The notes beneath the pieces are model-generated. The model saw only the letters and a list, made by a program, of their open reading frames with translations. It searched no databases and had not been told where the DNA came from. From Thiobacillus sp. 0-1251 (GTDB lineage Bacteria; Pseudomonadota; Gammaproteobacteria; Burkholderiales; Thiobacillaceae): 64,000 nt of DNA. The DNA lies in NCBI GenBank assembly GCA_001899305.1, contig MKWL01000021.1:317992-381991 (forward strand), in the 5' to 3' direction. This document shows, in pieces, positions 42,135 to 51,266 of this stretch; position 1 is the first letter of the stretch, and the number at the start of each line of letters is the position of its first letter. Position numbers and translations under genes: made by a program.

Positions 42135-42677
42135 TTATGCCGCCGCCTGAAGCGTAGCCAGCTTCACCGGTACGCTGGCGGTGTCGGTGTTGATCCAGAT
42201 TTCGCCATCCTGCACCATGCATTGCAGGCGCATGCTGCGTGCGGCCAGTGCCGCCAGCGCCTGGCTGGTTTCGGCGGGCAGCTGCAACACGGTCAGATTG
42301 GCAAAGCGCGTGAGTTTGCCGGCGACCTGCTTCCACCACACGTCGCAACTGCTGCTGTAGCAGAGCACCACGACCTGTTCGGCGCGACCGCACGCGCGGC
42401 GGATGCGCGCCTCGTCGGGCTGGCCGAGATCGATCCACAGTGTGATCTCGCCCACCAGGTTCTTCACCCACACTTCCGGCTCGTCGACATCGAACAGGCC
42501 CTTGGTGAAGGCGATGCCTTCCTGCGCATGCAGCGCGTAGGCCAGCACCCGCACCATCATGCGTTCGTCAGTTTCGGAAGGATGGCGTGCAATCGTCAGC
42601 GCATGGTCACCGTAGACGTGGCGGTCCATGTCGGCAATCTGCAGGTCGGCTTTGTAGATGGTGGCTTTGAGCGCCAT
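42135..42677 (-). CDS. yaeQ: YaeQ family protein
   Basis: A 180-aa protein of the YaeQ family, which adopts a PD-(D/E)XK nuclease-like fold but has no proven activity. Conserved blocks are MALKATIYKADLQIADMDRH, HPSETDERMMVRVLAYALHA, LWIDLGQPDEARIRRACGRA and the C-terminal strand around EIWINT. The start fits the family exactly; eight upstream codons are excluded. It ends 3 bp from the convergent lipoprotein gene. Confidence 0.9.
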   Translation of the reverse strand: MALKATIYKADLQIADMDRHVYGDHALTIARHPSETDERMMVRVLAYALHAQEGIAFTKGLFDVDEPEVWVKNLVGEITLWIDLGQPDEARIRRACGRAEQVVVLCYSSSCDVWWKQVAGKLTRFANLTVLQLPAETSQALAALAARSMRLQCMVQDGEIWINTDTASVPVKLATLQAAA

Positions 42678-42740
42678 GGGGAGGTCTCGCTTGAAACGCA
42701 AAAATGCCCGAACGGCATCAATACCCAGAGGGCATAAATA

Positions 42741-42768
42741 AAAAAACCCCGGCGAACCGGGGTTTTTT
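42741..42768. terminator. Bidirectional terminator below the cold-shock gene
   Basis: ACCCCGG and CCGGGGT form a stem around CGAA, with A6 on the left and T6 on the right. On the minus strand it ends the cold-shock transcript, whose stop codon lies 20 bp before it. Confidence 0.8.
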
Positions 42769-42786
42769 CACATCAGGTCGAAAAGA

Positions 42787-42993
42787 TTACGACATGACCT
42801 GGATGTTCGAAGCTTGCTTGCCCTTGGGGCCAGTCGTCACTTCGAAGCTGACTTTCTGGTTTTCCTGCAGGGACTTGAAGCCGCTGGAGTTGATTGCGGA
42901 GAAATGTGCAAAGAGGTCCTCGCCGCCGTTATCCGGAGTGATGAAACCAAAACCTTTTGCATCGTTGAACCACTTAACAGTACCCGTTTCCAT
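42787..42993 (-). CDS. Cold-shock domain protein
   Basis: A 68-aa single cold-shock domain, an RNA/DNA chaperone. RNP1 is KGFGFI and RNP2 is LFAHFSAI, with the start [14 protein letters not shown] typical of CspA/CspE proteins. The ribosome site is AGGAAACAAG. The roughly 150 bp upstream on the coding strand are clearly AT-richer than the surroundings and may hold a long 5' leader as in other cold-shock genes; no definite promoter could be assigned. Confidence 0.93.
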   Translation of the reverse strand: METGTVKWFNDAKGFGFITPDNGGEDLFAHFSAINSSGFKSLQENQKVSFEVTTGPKGKQASNIQVMS

Positions 42994-43144
42994 CTTGTTT
43001 CCTATCTATCTAAAAAAATTGAGCGACATGCTCCATCGATCGAATTTCAAGGAAAAAGGCTTACCAGAGGTACCGCAATTTAAAGCTTGAATCCAACAGA
43101 TGGTGTATTGATAACACATAAGATTCAGATGTCCAAGATTTTTT

Positions 43145-43666
43145 TCATCCGCCTGCCAGCGGGCGCAACACCAGCGTGTCACCGCGTTGGGTGAATTCCA
43201 GGTGCTTCAGCACGCTCATGCCCAGCAATACCTGATCCTCCGCCATGCCGGGATTGAGGCTGGCCGGCACATTGCGCAGCACGAAGGGCCCGAAGGCCAG
43301 TGCGCCGATCCGGGTGGCACGGGTGGTTACCGTGCCGTTGGCGGTCATCGACTGCTGATACGCGCCGGCCTCGAGTCCGAGCTCACCCGCCAGATGGGCC
43401 GGCACCGATACCAGGGTGGCGCCGGTATCGAGCAGGAAGCTGACCGGCCGGCCATTGATCGCCCCCGGAAAAACATAGTGTCCGTTGCCGCTGCGCTTCA
43501 GGACCAGTTCGGCACCCGGCGCGAGTTGCAGGTCGCGATTGGGATGGTCGCGTGCCTGCAGACTGTTCTCGAAATAGAGATAGAACATTCCCAGAACCAG
43601 CAGGCTGGCGACGAAGGCCATGCCGCGACCAAGCTGACGATGGGGATTAGGCTCGTTCTCTTGCAT
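43145..43666 (-). CDS. Retropepsin-like membrane-anchored aspartic protease
   Basis: A 173-aa protein with an N-terminal membrane anchor (about 15-33) and a periplasmic single-lobe aspartic protease domain: the active site FLLDTGATLVSVP has D80-T-G-A, and the flap and second strand are visible in TRIGALAFGPFVLRNVPAS and LLGMSVLKHLEF. It matches the clan AA proteases of proteobacteria, which dimerise; the substrate is unknown. The start ATG is supported by the hydrophilic leader before the helix. Confidence 0.85.
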   Translation of the reverse strand: MQENEPNPHRQLGRGMAFVASLLVLGMFYLYFENSLQARDHPNRDLQLAPGAELVLKRSGNGHYVFPGAINGRPVSFLLDTGATLVSVPAHLAGELGLEAGAYQQSMTANGTVTTRATRIGALAFGPFVLRNVPASLNPGMAEDQVLLGMSVLKHLEFTQRGDTLVLRPLAGG

Positions 43667-43769
43667 TCTGATTCATCGTGCTCGGTAGTTTCTTGCTGCA
43701 GGGCCATCAAGAATAGTCGCGTCAAGGCCGACTATATTCACAGAAGCGGCAATTGTGAAAGGGGAAGCG

Positions 43770-44507
43770 ATGTTCACCCTGACAGATCATTCAGCATGGT
43801 CAGGCGTCAGATACGGCGTAGGTCTGAGCCTGCTTCTGTGCGCAAGTTTCCTTCATGCGCATGCCGCGCAGCCTGCCGCCGCAGTCTGGTTCCCGGATGC
43901 CCCGACTTTTCGCCACTATGCCTGGACCGACCCGCCCTGTCCCGGATGCTCGGACCTCGACCCGCAGCCCACCTGGACCCGCATGGCCCAACTCGCCGGC
44001 CTGTCCGACGTGCATTTCAAGCGTGCACCGGACGACAGCGAGGGCGATGCCTATTCCCTTGCGCCGAATGTCATCGTGTTGTCGCCTTCGGCGCAGAAGC
44101 TGCCATCCTGCCAACTGGCGTTTGTGATCGGACACGAAATCGTCCACATTGCACAGCGCCACTTCGACGAGGACGCCATCGCCCTGTCCGTCTATTCCGG
44201 CAAGCCTCCCTACTGGACCCACGACGGCGATGACGCCATGCAGCTAGCCAATGGCGATTTCGGCTTGGCACTCAAGCTGTCCCCTTTGTGGAAACAACAG
44301 GAACGCGAAGCCGACTGGCTCGGTTCACTGCTGGCGGCGCAGGTCTGCGGCTGCAGTCTCGAAAAAGGCGCGCTGGCCTATTTCCACCCGGGCGACGGCG
44401 ATGGGGGCGGCATTGCCGCTGCCCACCCGCCAGACACGGAACGCATCCGCCAACTCATACCCTTTACCGAATCGGCCCGGCGCCTGATGGCCATGGTCCC
44501 GCACTGA
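43770..44507 (+). CDS. M48-type periplasmic metalloprotease
   Basis: A 245-aa exported protein (signal peptide with GLSLLLCASFLHAHA) with zinc motif GHEIVHIAQRH (HExxH) and the third-ligand helix QEREADWLGSLLAAQVCG, typical of M48 family proteases. The C-terminal AAHPPDTERIRQL is the usual late motif (HPP..ERI). Cys-containing segments near the N-terminus (DPPCPGCSDL) may form a disulfide. ATG at 43770 follows GGGGAAG; a GTG at 43755 is less likely. Confidence 0.85.
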   Translation: MFTLTDHSAWSGVRYGVGLSLLLCASFLHAHAAQPAAAVWFPDAPTFRHYAWTDPPCPGCSDLDPQPTWTRMAQLAGLSDVHFKRAPDDSEGDAYSLAPNVIVLSPSAQKLPSCQLAFVIGHEIVHIAQRHFDEDAIALSVYSGKPPYWTHDGDDAMQLANGDFGLALKLSPLWKQQEREADWLGSLLAAQVCGCSLEKGALAYFHPGDGDGGGIAAAHPPDTERIRQLIPFTESARRLMAMVPH

Positions 44508-44515
44508 GGCGGCAG

Positions 44516-45001
44516 TCAGGCGATGTGCTGCATGCGCGGCTGGCTGAAGTGGCAGTGCGGCGCATCGCCGAAAATGTCGCGCAGATAGCGGGTCTCGATG
44601 TGCAGCAGGCGTTCGTGGTCGCCCCCCTCCAGATAGACATCCGGTTGCGCCATCAGATCGTCGTCCCACACCATTTCCACGCCCCAGGCATTCGGTAGAC
44701 CCGGTACCACGCCGGGCTCGCATTCGCCGAACAGGCGGCTCACGCTGGCTTCGTCGGCCAGGCTGAATTCCACGCCGTGGTCGAGGCCCAGCCTGCCGAG
44801 ATGGACTTCCTGGTCAGCAGGGATCATCGCCACCATCTGGCAGCCGACGCCGTCGAGCAGCACGCCCTTGGCCACGCGGTTGGACGGAATCCCTGCCGCA
44901 CGTGCCGTTTCGGCGCTGGTGTGCGTGTGTGGGTGCGCGACGATGTCGAATGGAATCATGTGCTCGTCGAGAAAGCGCGCCATGCGGTGAAGTGCGTTCA
45001 T
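44516..45001 (-). CDS. YbaK/EbsC-type aminoacyl-tRNA deacylase
   Basis: A 161-aa protein of the INS/YbaK/ProX superfamily that hydrolyses mischarged aminoacyl-tRNA. Conserved features are HPHTHTSAETARAAGIP at the start and the catalytic Lys region VAKGVLLDG. The C-terminal extension (VYLEGGDHERLLHIETRYLR) is longer than in minimal YbaK. It lies 8 bp from the convergent M48 gene. The exact tRNA specificity (Cys-tRNA-Pro or other) cannot be read from the sequence. Confidence 0.85.
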   Translation of the reverse strand: MNALHRMARFLDEHMIPFDIVAHPHTHTSAETARAAGIPSNRVAKGVLLDGVGCQMVAMIPADQEVHLGRLGLDHGVEFSLADEASVSRLFGECEPGVVPGLPNAWGVEMVWDDDLMAQPDVYLEGGDHERLLHIETRYLRDIFGDAPHCHFSQPRMQHIA

Positions 45002-45067
45002 GATCGTCTCCTGGCAAAGAAATGAACGACTTTCACTATAGTTCAGACCCCGTCCGGCCGCTGGCGG

Positions 45068-47509
45068 CTAACGCCGCTGCGGACGGTCGGCAGCACGGAA
45101 ATGCCGGCGTGGCGCCCGCGTATGCTCCTGCTGCTGGCAGGCGCGGCGAAACGCCAGCAACGCCTCCTGTGCCTGCCCCAACACGCTGTCGGAGGGATAG
45201 TGTCCCGCTGCGTTCGGCTCGCCCGCTGCCACCCCGGTCAGCAGCTCGATCCCCTCGGTCGCCAGCTGCGCCGTATGGATATGGAAGCGCCCCCCGGCGA
45301 CCGCCTCGACCACGCGCGGCGCCAGCATCAGATGGCGCCGGTTGCGCGCGGGGATCAGCACGCCCTGGCTGCCGTCCAGGCCGGCGGTCTCGCAGACGGA
45401 GAACCAGCCCTCGATCTTTTCGTTGATGCCGCCCACCGGCAGCACCTCGCCGTGCTGGTTGACCGCACCGGTGACGGCGATGCCCTGTTTCAGCGGCAGG
45501 CCCGACAGCGCCGACAGCAGGGCATAGAGCTCGGCGCAGGAGGCGGAATCCCCTTCCACTTCGTGATATTGCTGTTCGAAGGCGATGGAGGCGTTGAGGG
45601 ATAGCGGCGCCAAATGTGCGAACAGCGCAGCCAGGTAGGACTGCAGGATGAACACGCCCTTGTCGTGGATCGGACCGGACAGTTCGACCTCGCGCTCGAT
45701 GTTGAGCAGGCCGTCCTCGCCGGCATGGACGCGTGCCGACAGCCGCACCGGCAGGCCGAAGCGGTAATCGCCGAGGTCGATCTGGGTGAGGCCGTTGACC
45801 TGACCCAGGCGCTCGCCGTGCAGGTCGATCAGCACGTCGCCTTCCGCGATCTCCTCGCGCAGCCGCTGTTCGGGGTAACCGTGGCGCGCGGCATGCGCGG
45901 CGAGCGCCGTCTCGACATCCGCCGCTGTCACCTGACCCGGTCCGCGCGCACGGCAGATCGCCGCACTTTCCATCACCATCGCCTCGGTCCGCGCAAAGAT
46001 CGCGCTCTCGCGTGCCTGGTCGCCCGCCTCGCGATGCGACTCCTCGAGCAGGCGCGCCACCGCCGCCGCCGAGAAGTGCGGCAGGCCATGTTCGCGGCAG
46101 ACGTGGGCGACAAAAATCGCCGAGGCACGGCGGGTGGTGGCACTGGCCAGGAAGCTGTCGGCAAAATCCACCTTGGCGCGGAAATGGCGGGTGAACTCCG
46201 GCGCGGCCTCCTGCAGTTCGTAATACTGGTCGCGCGAGCCGATCAGCACGAGCTTGACTTCGACGTCGACCGCCTCCGGCACCAGCGATACTGCAGCGAT
46301 CGGCGAGAACGACACGCCCGGCTCCTCGATCTGCAACCGCCCGCTGCGCAGGAAGCGCCGCAGCTTCTCCCATACCAGCGGATCGGCCAGCACGTCGCGC
46401 AGATGCAGCATGAGGAAGCCGCCGTGCGCCTGCAGCAGGCTGCCGGCGCGGATGCGCGAAAAGTCGGTCACCAGCACATCGTTTTCGGACTGGTATTCGA
46501 TGCTGCCGAACAGCGCGCGGAACAGCGGGTTGTCCTCGACGATCACGGGCGCACCCGTCAGCCCGCCGTTGTCCACGACGAGGTTGACCCGGTAGCGCGC
46601 CAGCGCGGCCTGCAATTCCTCCTGCCGCCCTTCTTCGTCCTCGCCGCCGTTGAACAGCTCCAGATTGTCGAACAGGTCGCGTTCCAGCGCATCGAGCCAG
46701 GCGTTGAGCTTGGCGGCATCCTTGATCTGCTTCCTCAGCCCGTCACGGATCGCCTGCAGCTCGCGTTCGACCAGCGGCCTCACCACCTGCCGCCGCAGCG
46801 CCGCCAGCGCTTCGTTCATCGCGCGCTCCAGCGGCTGGGTCTTCTCGATGTAGCGGGCGATCTCGGCGCGCAGCTCCTGCTCGGCCTGCTCCACCGCCGC
46901 GCGGCGCGTCTTCGGCAGCGCCAGCACCTCGTCCTCCGTGAGCGCCTGCCCCTTCTTGCCGATGAGGGTGAACACCATGCGCCCGGCCTCGCGGTGCAGC
47001 GAAAAGCTGCGCGCCTCGGCAAACGCCGACAGCTCGGCATAGTGCCGCGCCACGTCGTCCTTCCAGGCCTTCTCGATGCGTTCGCTCTCGGTCTTGTAGT
47101 CCTGCCCGCCAAGCTGCGGCGGAATCTCGGCCTGCAGGTTCTTCACCGCCTGCGTCAGCAGCTGGCGCAGCAGCCGCCCTTCGCCCGCCGGCAGGCGCAG
47201 GGCCAGGGGCCGCTCGGGGGTGTCGAAGTTGTGCAGATAGCACAGGTCCGGCGGCACCCGCCGCTTGGCCGCCGCCTCGACCATCGCCTGCCGGAGCAGC
47301 GAGGAACGGCCGCTGCCGACCTCGCCCAGCACGAACAGGTTGTAGTTGGGCTGGTCCATGCCGAGGCCGAAGCGGGCCGCCACCTCGGCGCGCGCCTGGC
47401 CGATCCACGGCAGGGCCTCGTCCGCCAGTTCGGCAGTATCGGCAAACCCGAGCGTGGCGGGATCGATGGTCAGGCGCAGGTCGGTGGGAGACAGCGGAAC
47501 GGTCGGCAT
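45068..47509 (-). CDS. Lon-related ATP-dependent protease
   Basis: An 813-aa protease of the AAA_32/Lon-related type, distinct from housekeeping Lon. The N-terminal P-loop is FVLGEVGSGRSSLL, with Arg where Walker A normally has Lys. A long coiled-coil region (about 150-300) and an AAA core with a sensor segment follow. The C-terminal Lon protease domain has the Ser-Lys dyad in EGDSASCAELYALLSALS and INEKIEGW. The start MPTVPLSPTDLRL is used; 15 upstream codons are probably not translated. It follows the pyruvyl transferase gene by 34 bp, so they may form one operon. Confidence 0.88.
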   Translation of the reverse strand: MPTVPLSPTDLRLTIDPATLGFADTAELADEALPWIGQARAEVAARFGLGMDQPNYNLFVLGEVGSGRSSLLRQAMVEAAAKRRVPPDLCYLHNFDTPERPLALRLPAGEGRLLRQLLTQAVKNLQAEIPPQLGGQDYKTESERIEKAWKDDVARHYAELSAFAEARSFSLHREAGRMVFTLIGKKGQALTEDEVLALPKTRRAAVEQAEQELRAEIARYIEKTQPLERAMNEALAALRRQVVRPLVERELQAIRDGLRKQIKDAAKLNAWLDALERDLFDNLELFNGGEDEEGRQEELQAALARYRVNLVVDNGGLTGAPVIVEDNPLFRALFGSIEYQSENDVLVTDFSRIRAGSLLQAHGGFLMLHLRDVLADPLVWEKLRRFLRSGRLQIEEPGVSFSPIAAVSLVPEAVDVEVKLVLIGSRDQYYELQEAAPEFTRHFRAKVDFADSFLASATTRRASAIFVAHVCREHGLPHFSAAAVARLLEESHREAGDQARESAIFARTEAMVMESAAICRARGPGQVTAADVETALAAHAARHGYPEQRLREEIAEGDVLIDLHGERLGQVNGLTQIDLGDYRFGLPVRLSARVHAGEDGLLNIEREVELSGPIHDKGVFILQSYLAALFAHLAPLSLNASIAFEQQYHEVEGDSASCAELYALLSALSGLPLKQGIAVTGAVNQHGEVLPVGGINEKIEGWFSVCETAGLDGSQGVLIPARNRRHLMLAPRVVEAVAGGRFHIHTAQLATEGIELLTGVAAGEPNAAGHYPSDSVLGQAQEALLAFRRACQQQEHTRAPRRHFRAADRPQRR

Positions 47510-47543
47510 GGTGTGAAGGCAGTTTTTTTGTAGGGTTTCCGGA

Positions 47544-48779
47544 TTATTGCGCAAGACCGGCTGGCCGGCCCGATCCGGATATCAGCAAGCCTGTCCACTG
47601 CGCCTGGCTGTGCAGATAACGCTCGCGCAGATGCGCCGCGTTGTCCCGCAGCACGCCAGCAGGCACGGCCAGCGCCTGCATCATTGCGCGTTCGAGCGCC
47701 TCGACCGTCACGCTGCGGGGGACCGCATCCGGCTCCCAGGTTTCGGCGAAGGCGGCGGTCTTGACCGGTCGCACGCCCTGCTGCGGCGGGATCAGGCTGA
47801 CCCGCGGCAGGCCATGGGCCAGCGCGACGATCCGCCCGTGCAGGCTGCTGCCGACCGCGCCACGGCTGGCGGCGATCAGCGCGCAGATGTCCCACAGATG
47901 CAGCGATCCGAACAGGCACGCCGCGCCGGGCGGCAGCCGCTGCTGCAATTGTGCGTAGAGCTTTGCATCGTCGTGCCAGGGGGCCGCACCGGCACGATAG
48001 AACACCAGCCCCAGCCCGGTCTCCGCCGCCACCCCGGACAACTCCCGCGTCAGGGCATCCAGCGTGGCGTCGTCGCCGAAGTCGGCGCTGAACTGGACCG
48101 CCAGGTAGCCATGGGGAAAGGCCTCCCGCATCGCCTGTACTGCGCCCTGCCGCTGGTGCGCTGCAATCGTCTCGCCGAAACGGTCCGCCACCATCACGGC
48201 CGGGTCGGGACACAGCGGGAAATCGAGGCCCTCTGCTCGTAGTGCGGCCTGCGTCAGATGGTCCCGCACGCTGACCCAGTCCGCCTGCCCGAGGGTTGTC
48301 TTCACCGCTTCGCGATGCGCAAGCGGCAGATGCCTCCAGTCCACGCCGCCCACGGCATTGAAGATCAAGGTCCCGCCCGGCGTCAGTACCTCGCGTCCCG
48401 CCACATAGGGTGCGAGGCGTGGCGTGCCAAGCTGGCGGGCCGCCCATGCGGCAGCCGCAGCCGGGTCGCTGTCGTAGCGCGCGATCGCGCCTGCCGCCGC
48501 ATCCGGATCGAGCAGCATGACTGCAGCCTGCCAGGCCGTGCAGGTCAACAGCTCGCCACCCGCATGGATCAGCCGGGCGGGCCGCGCCGCGCCCAGCGCG
48601 TTGACCCGGTGGCCGCCGAAGGCCTGCAGATCGCACTCGATCAGTCCCGCAAACGAGAAGGGCTGGCCGGGCAGCAGAGCCGTCAGCAGATGGGGAAACA
48701 GCAGGTCGCCGAAGTTGTGGCGGTCGAATGCGCCAAACAGGACCGGCGGGGCGCTGACAGGCGGGTTAGGGGTTTCCAC
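47544..48779 (-). CDS. Polysaccharide pyruvyl transferase family protein
   Basis: A 411-aa protein of the PF04230 pyruvyl/glycosyltransferase-like (WcaK/CsaB) family, which adds ketal pyruvate to polysaccharides or related envelope polymers. Characteristic parts are the start LFGAFDRHNFGDLLFPHLLT (GxxNxGD pattern) and the C-terminal SRGAVGSSLHGRIVALAHG. GTG at 48779 with GAGGAA upstream is the best start; the frame is open well beyond into the divergent MFS gene and that part is not coding. No other polysaccharide genes are nearby, so the substrate is unknown. Confidence 0.82.
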   Translation of the reverse strand: METPNPPVSAPPVLFGAFDRHNFGDLLFPHLLTALLPGQPFSFAGLIECDLQAFGGHRVNALGAARPARLIHAGGELLTCTAWQAAVMLLDPDAAAGAIARYDSDPAAAAAWAARQLGTPRLAPYVAGREVLTPGGTLIFNAVGGVDWRHLPLAHREAVKTTLGQADWVSVRDHLTQAALRAEGLDFPLCPDPAVMVADRFGETIAAHQRQGAVQAMREAFPHGYLAVQFSADFGDDATLDALTRELSGVAAETGLGLVFYRAGAAPWHDDAKLYAQLQQRLPPGAACLFGSLHLWDICALIAASRGAVGSSLHGRIVALAHGLPRVSLIPPQQGVRPVKTAAFAETWEPDAVPRSVTVEALERAMMQALAVPAGVLRDNAAHLRERYLHSQAQWTGLLISGSGRPAGLAQ

Positions 48780-48857
48780 GCTTCCTCGGGATTCGCACAC
48801 GGCAGGATTTCCACTACATTCTAGGCAAACCCGACCGCGTCCCCGCAGCTGTCCCCG

Positions 48858-50018
48858 ATGAAACCCGCCCGCCCGTCCTTCTTCGTCCTGATTTCGCTCA
48901 TCGGCGGGCTGGCCATCCTGAGCTCCACGCTGTCGAAAACCCCGGTCCTGCCGCTGTTCGCCCACGCGCTCCACGCCACGCCGGCCGAAATCGGCTGGAT
49001 CGTCATGGCCTCGACGATTCCGGGAATCCTCATCAGCTACCCCGCCGGCGCGCTGTCCGACCATCTCGGCTCGCGGCGCCTGCTGCTGGCCTCGCTGCTC
49101 GTGTTCGCCACTGCGCCCTTCCTGTATCTGCTGGTCGGCACCGCCGCGCAATTGATGGCCGTGCGCTTCTACCACGGCTTCGCCACCGCGATTTTCGGCA
49201 CCGTGGCGAACGCGGCGATCGCCGAACGCTACACGACCGACCGCGCGGCCCGGCTCTCCACCTATTCCTCGGTCACCATCGTCGGGCGTTCGATCGCGCC
49301 CTTTCTGGGCGGCAGCCTGATCTCGCTGGCGAGTTTCCACGCCGTCTACCTCGCCTGCGCCGTCAGCGGCGTGCTGGCGCTGGGGGTCGGCCTGCTGCTC
49401 GCCGACCACACCCCGCAGCCGAAAAAGAAGCTCGAACTGCCGCATTTCTGGGCGAGCCTCGCCACCGTGCTGCGCGATCGCCGCATCATGCTGGTGAGCC
49501 TGACCGAGGCCGCGCAGTACCTGGTGTTCGGCGCCGTCGAGGCCTTCCTCGCGCTGTATGCGTCCTCGCTCGGCATCCCGGCGTGGGAGATAGGCGTCAT
49601 CCTCGGCGTGCAGCTGGTCAGCATCGTGTTCGCCAAGCCGCTGATGGGCAAGGTGTCCGACCGCGTGGGGCGACGGCGCGTCATCCTGCCCGGCCTGCTG
49701 GTCGGTGCTGCGAGCGTCGTGCTGCTGCCTGTAGCCCCCGGCTTCCTCACGCTGTCACTGCTGAGCCTGGCGTTTGGCGTCGGCTTCGCCACCGTCACCT
49801 CGTCCACCTCCGCGCTCGTCGCCGACCTCACCCGCGACGGCCGTTACGGCTCGTCGATGGGCGTGCTGCGCACGGTGATGGACGTCGGCCAGTCGATCGG
49901 CCCGGTGCTCACCGGCTGGATGGTCGGCGTCGCCGGCTACGGCAGCGCCTTCGCGCTGCTGGCGGGGATCCTGGTTTGCGCCGCGCTGATGCTCGGGCTG
50001 CTGCTGCGCGACGCGTAA
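48858..50018 (+). CDS. Major facilitator superfamily transporter
   Basis: A 386-aa inner-membrane carrier with about 12 hydrophobic helices. Motif A is present between helices 2 and 3 (GALSDHLGSRRLLL) and in part between helices 8 and 9 (GKVSDRVGRRRVIL), typical of proton-coupled multidrug or metabolite exporters (DHA1-like). It diverges from the pyruvyl transferase gene. Substrate not identifiable. Confidence 0.88.
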   Translation: MKPARPSFFVLISLIGGLAILSSTLSKTPVLPLFAHALHATPAEIGWIVMASTIPGILISYPAGALSDHLGSRRLLLASLLVFATAPFLYLLVGTAAQLMAVRFYHGFATAIFGTVANAAIAERYTTDRAARLSTYSSVTIVGRSIAPFLGGSLISLASFHAVYLACAVSGVLALGVGLLLADHTPQPKKKLELPHFWASLATVLRDRRIMLVSLTEAAQYLVFGAVEAFLALYASSLGIPAWEIGVILGVQLVSIVFAKPLMGKVSDRVGRRRVILPGLLVGAASVVLLPVAPGFLTLSLLSLAFGVGFATVTSSTSALVADLTRDGRYGSSMGVLRTVMDVGQSIGPVLTGWMVGVAGYGSAFALLAGILVCAALMLGLLLRDA

Positions 50019-50072
50019 GACCGCGCCCGATCGGCTATAGTGAGGCAGCCCGTTTCTCACAAGGAGACTTCC

Positions 50073-50363
50073 ATGCACATCCGACCCCTGCTCGCCGTCC
50101 TGGCTTTCGCCCCGCTATTCTTCTCGCTGCCGGCTGCAGCCGACTCGAACGCCAGCGCCCTGCTCGCCACCGCCCGGCACGACGCGGTCGCAGCCCAGGC
50201 CTGCCTCGCCCGCGCCAAAGGCGACCGCGTGGCCCAGATCAACTGCTGCTCCGGACACAAGGGCGTCTGCGGTTGCCGCGCCGGCAAGATCATCTGCTGC
50301 GACAACACGAGCAGCACCGAGGCGGGGTGTACATGTCATGGGGATGAGGGCGTCGTCGAGTAA
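50073..50363 (+). CDS. Small exported Cys-rich protein
   Basis: A 96-aa protein with signal peptide MHIRPLLAVLAFAPLFFSLP (cleavage near AAADS) and a mature domain rich in Cys: CCSGHKGVCGCRAGKIICCD followed by a CTC pair near the end. The Cys number and spacing suggest a knotted or metal-binding fold; no family is recognised. The ribosome site AAGGAG is clear. It stands alone between an MFS and an EAL gene. Confidence 0.75.
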   Translation: MHIRPLLAVLAFAPLFFSLPAAADSNASALLATARHDAVAAQACLARAKGDRVAQINCCSGHKGVCGCRAGKIICCDNTSSTEAGCTCHGDEGVVE

Positions 50364-50471
50364 TCAAGCAACGCTGGCTGCGCAGCTCCAACGTCCAGGG
50401 CGAATCATGATCGAACCAAGAACGGCGATCAGTCGCGCAATCGCCTCATCCTTATTTCGGAGTATCTCGCG

Positions 50472-51248
50472 TTGAGTACAGAGAAAAACTATCGGGCACT
50501 CAGTTGTATCGAATGCGCCAACGGCGCAGGGCTAGACTTTGATTTCACCATGGCGTTCCAGCCGATCGTGAACACCACAACCCACGAGATCTTCGCCCAG
50601 GAGGCCCTGGTCCGCGGCCTGCAAAACGAGCCGGCCGGGCAGATCTTTGAGCACGTGAATGAAGCCAACCGCTACCGCTTCGACCAGGCCTGCCGCGTCA
50701 AGGCGATCGAGATCGCCAGCGAGCTCGGTGTCCCTTGCTTCCTCAGCATCAATTTCATGCCGAACGCCGTCTATCGCCCGGAGTTGTGCATCCGCACCAC
50801 GCTCGAGGCTGCCGAGAGGTTCGGATTTCCAATCGAGCGCATCATTTTCGAGATCACCGAAGGCGAGAAGGTCGACGACCATGCCCACCTGCGCGAGATC
50901 GTGCAGCACTACCAGCAACGGGGCTTTCTGACCGCCATCGACGATTTCGGCGCCGGCTACTCAGGCCTGAACCTCCTGGCTGAAATCCAGACCGATCTGG
51001 TCAAACTCGACATGGCCTTGATCCGCAACATCGACCAGGACAAGGGGCGGCGGGCGATCGCTCGCGGCATCATCCAAGTGTGCAATGAGCTGGACGTCCG
51101 GGTGATTGCCGAGGGTATCGAAACCCGGGAAGAACTGGAGACCTTGCAAGGCTTCGGTGTCGAGTTGTTCCAAGGCTACTATTTTGCCAAGCCTGCGTTC
51201 CGGGCCCTGGCATCTTTGTCGCAGCCGGGATTCGGCGCGGCCAAATGA
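50472..51248 (+). CDS. EAL-domain cyclic-di-GMP phosphodiesterase
   Basis: A 258-aa protein that is almost only an EAL domain. The key residues look complete: EALVRG (here QEALVRG), the Asn in INFMPNAV, the Glu in IFEITEGEKV, DDFGAGYSGL, the Lys of LVKLDMALI and the final AEGIET; an active c-di-GMP phosphodiesterase is therefore likely. The preferred start is TTG at 50472, overlapping the stop of a 22-codon upstream frame (ATG 50407) by TTGA; an internal ATG at 50550 is the alternative but would cut the first strand. No sensor domain is present. It ends 18 bp from the convergent cyclase gene. Confidence 0.85.
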   Translation: MSTEKNYRALSCIECANGAGLDFDFTMAFQPIVNTTTHEIFAQEALVRGLQNEPAGQIFEHVNEANRYRFDQACRVKAIEIASELGVPCFLSINFMPNAVYRPELCIRTTLEAAERFGFPIERIIFEITEGEKVDDHAHLREIVQHYQQRGFLTAIDDFGAGYSGLNLLAEIQTDLVKLDMALIRNIDQDKGRRAIARGIIQVCNELDVRVIAEGIETREELETLQGFGVELFQGYYFAKPAFRALASLSQPGFGAAK

Positions 51249-51266
51249 CGTGACCTGGGCGCACGC

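Noticed and set aside
45614-47533. Plus-strand frame of about 640 codons opposite the Lon-like gene
   Set aside because: Complement shadow, rich in Gln/Arg/His/Leu, no start signal and no domain.
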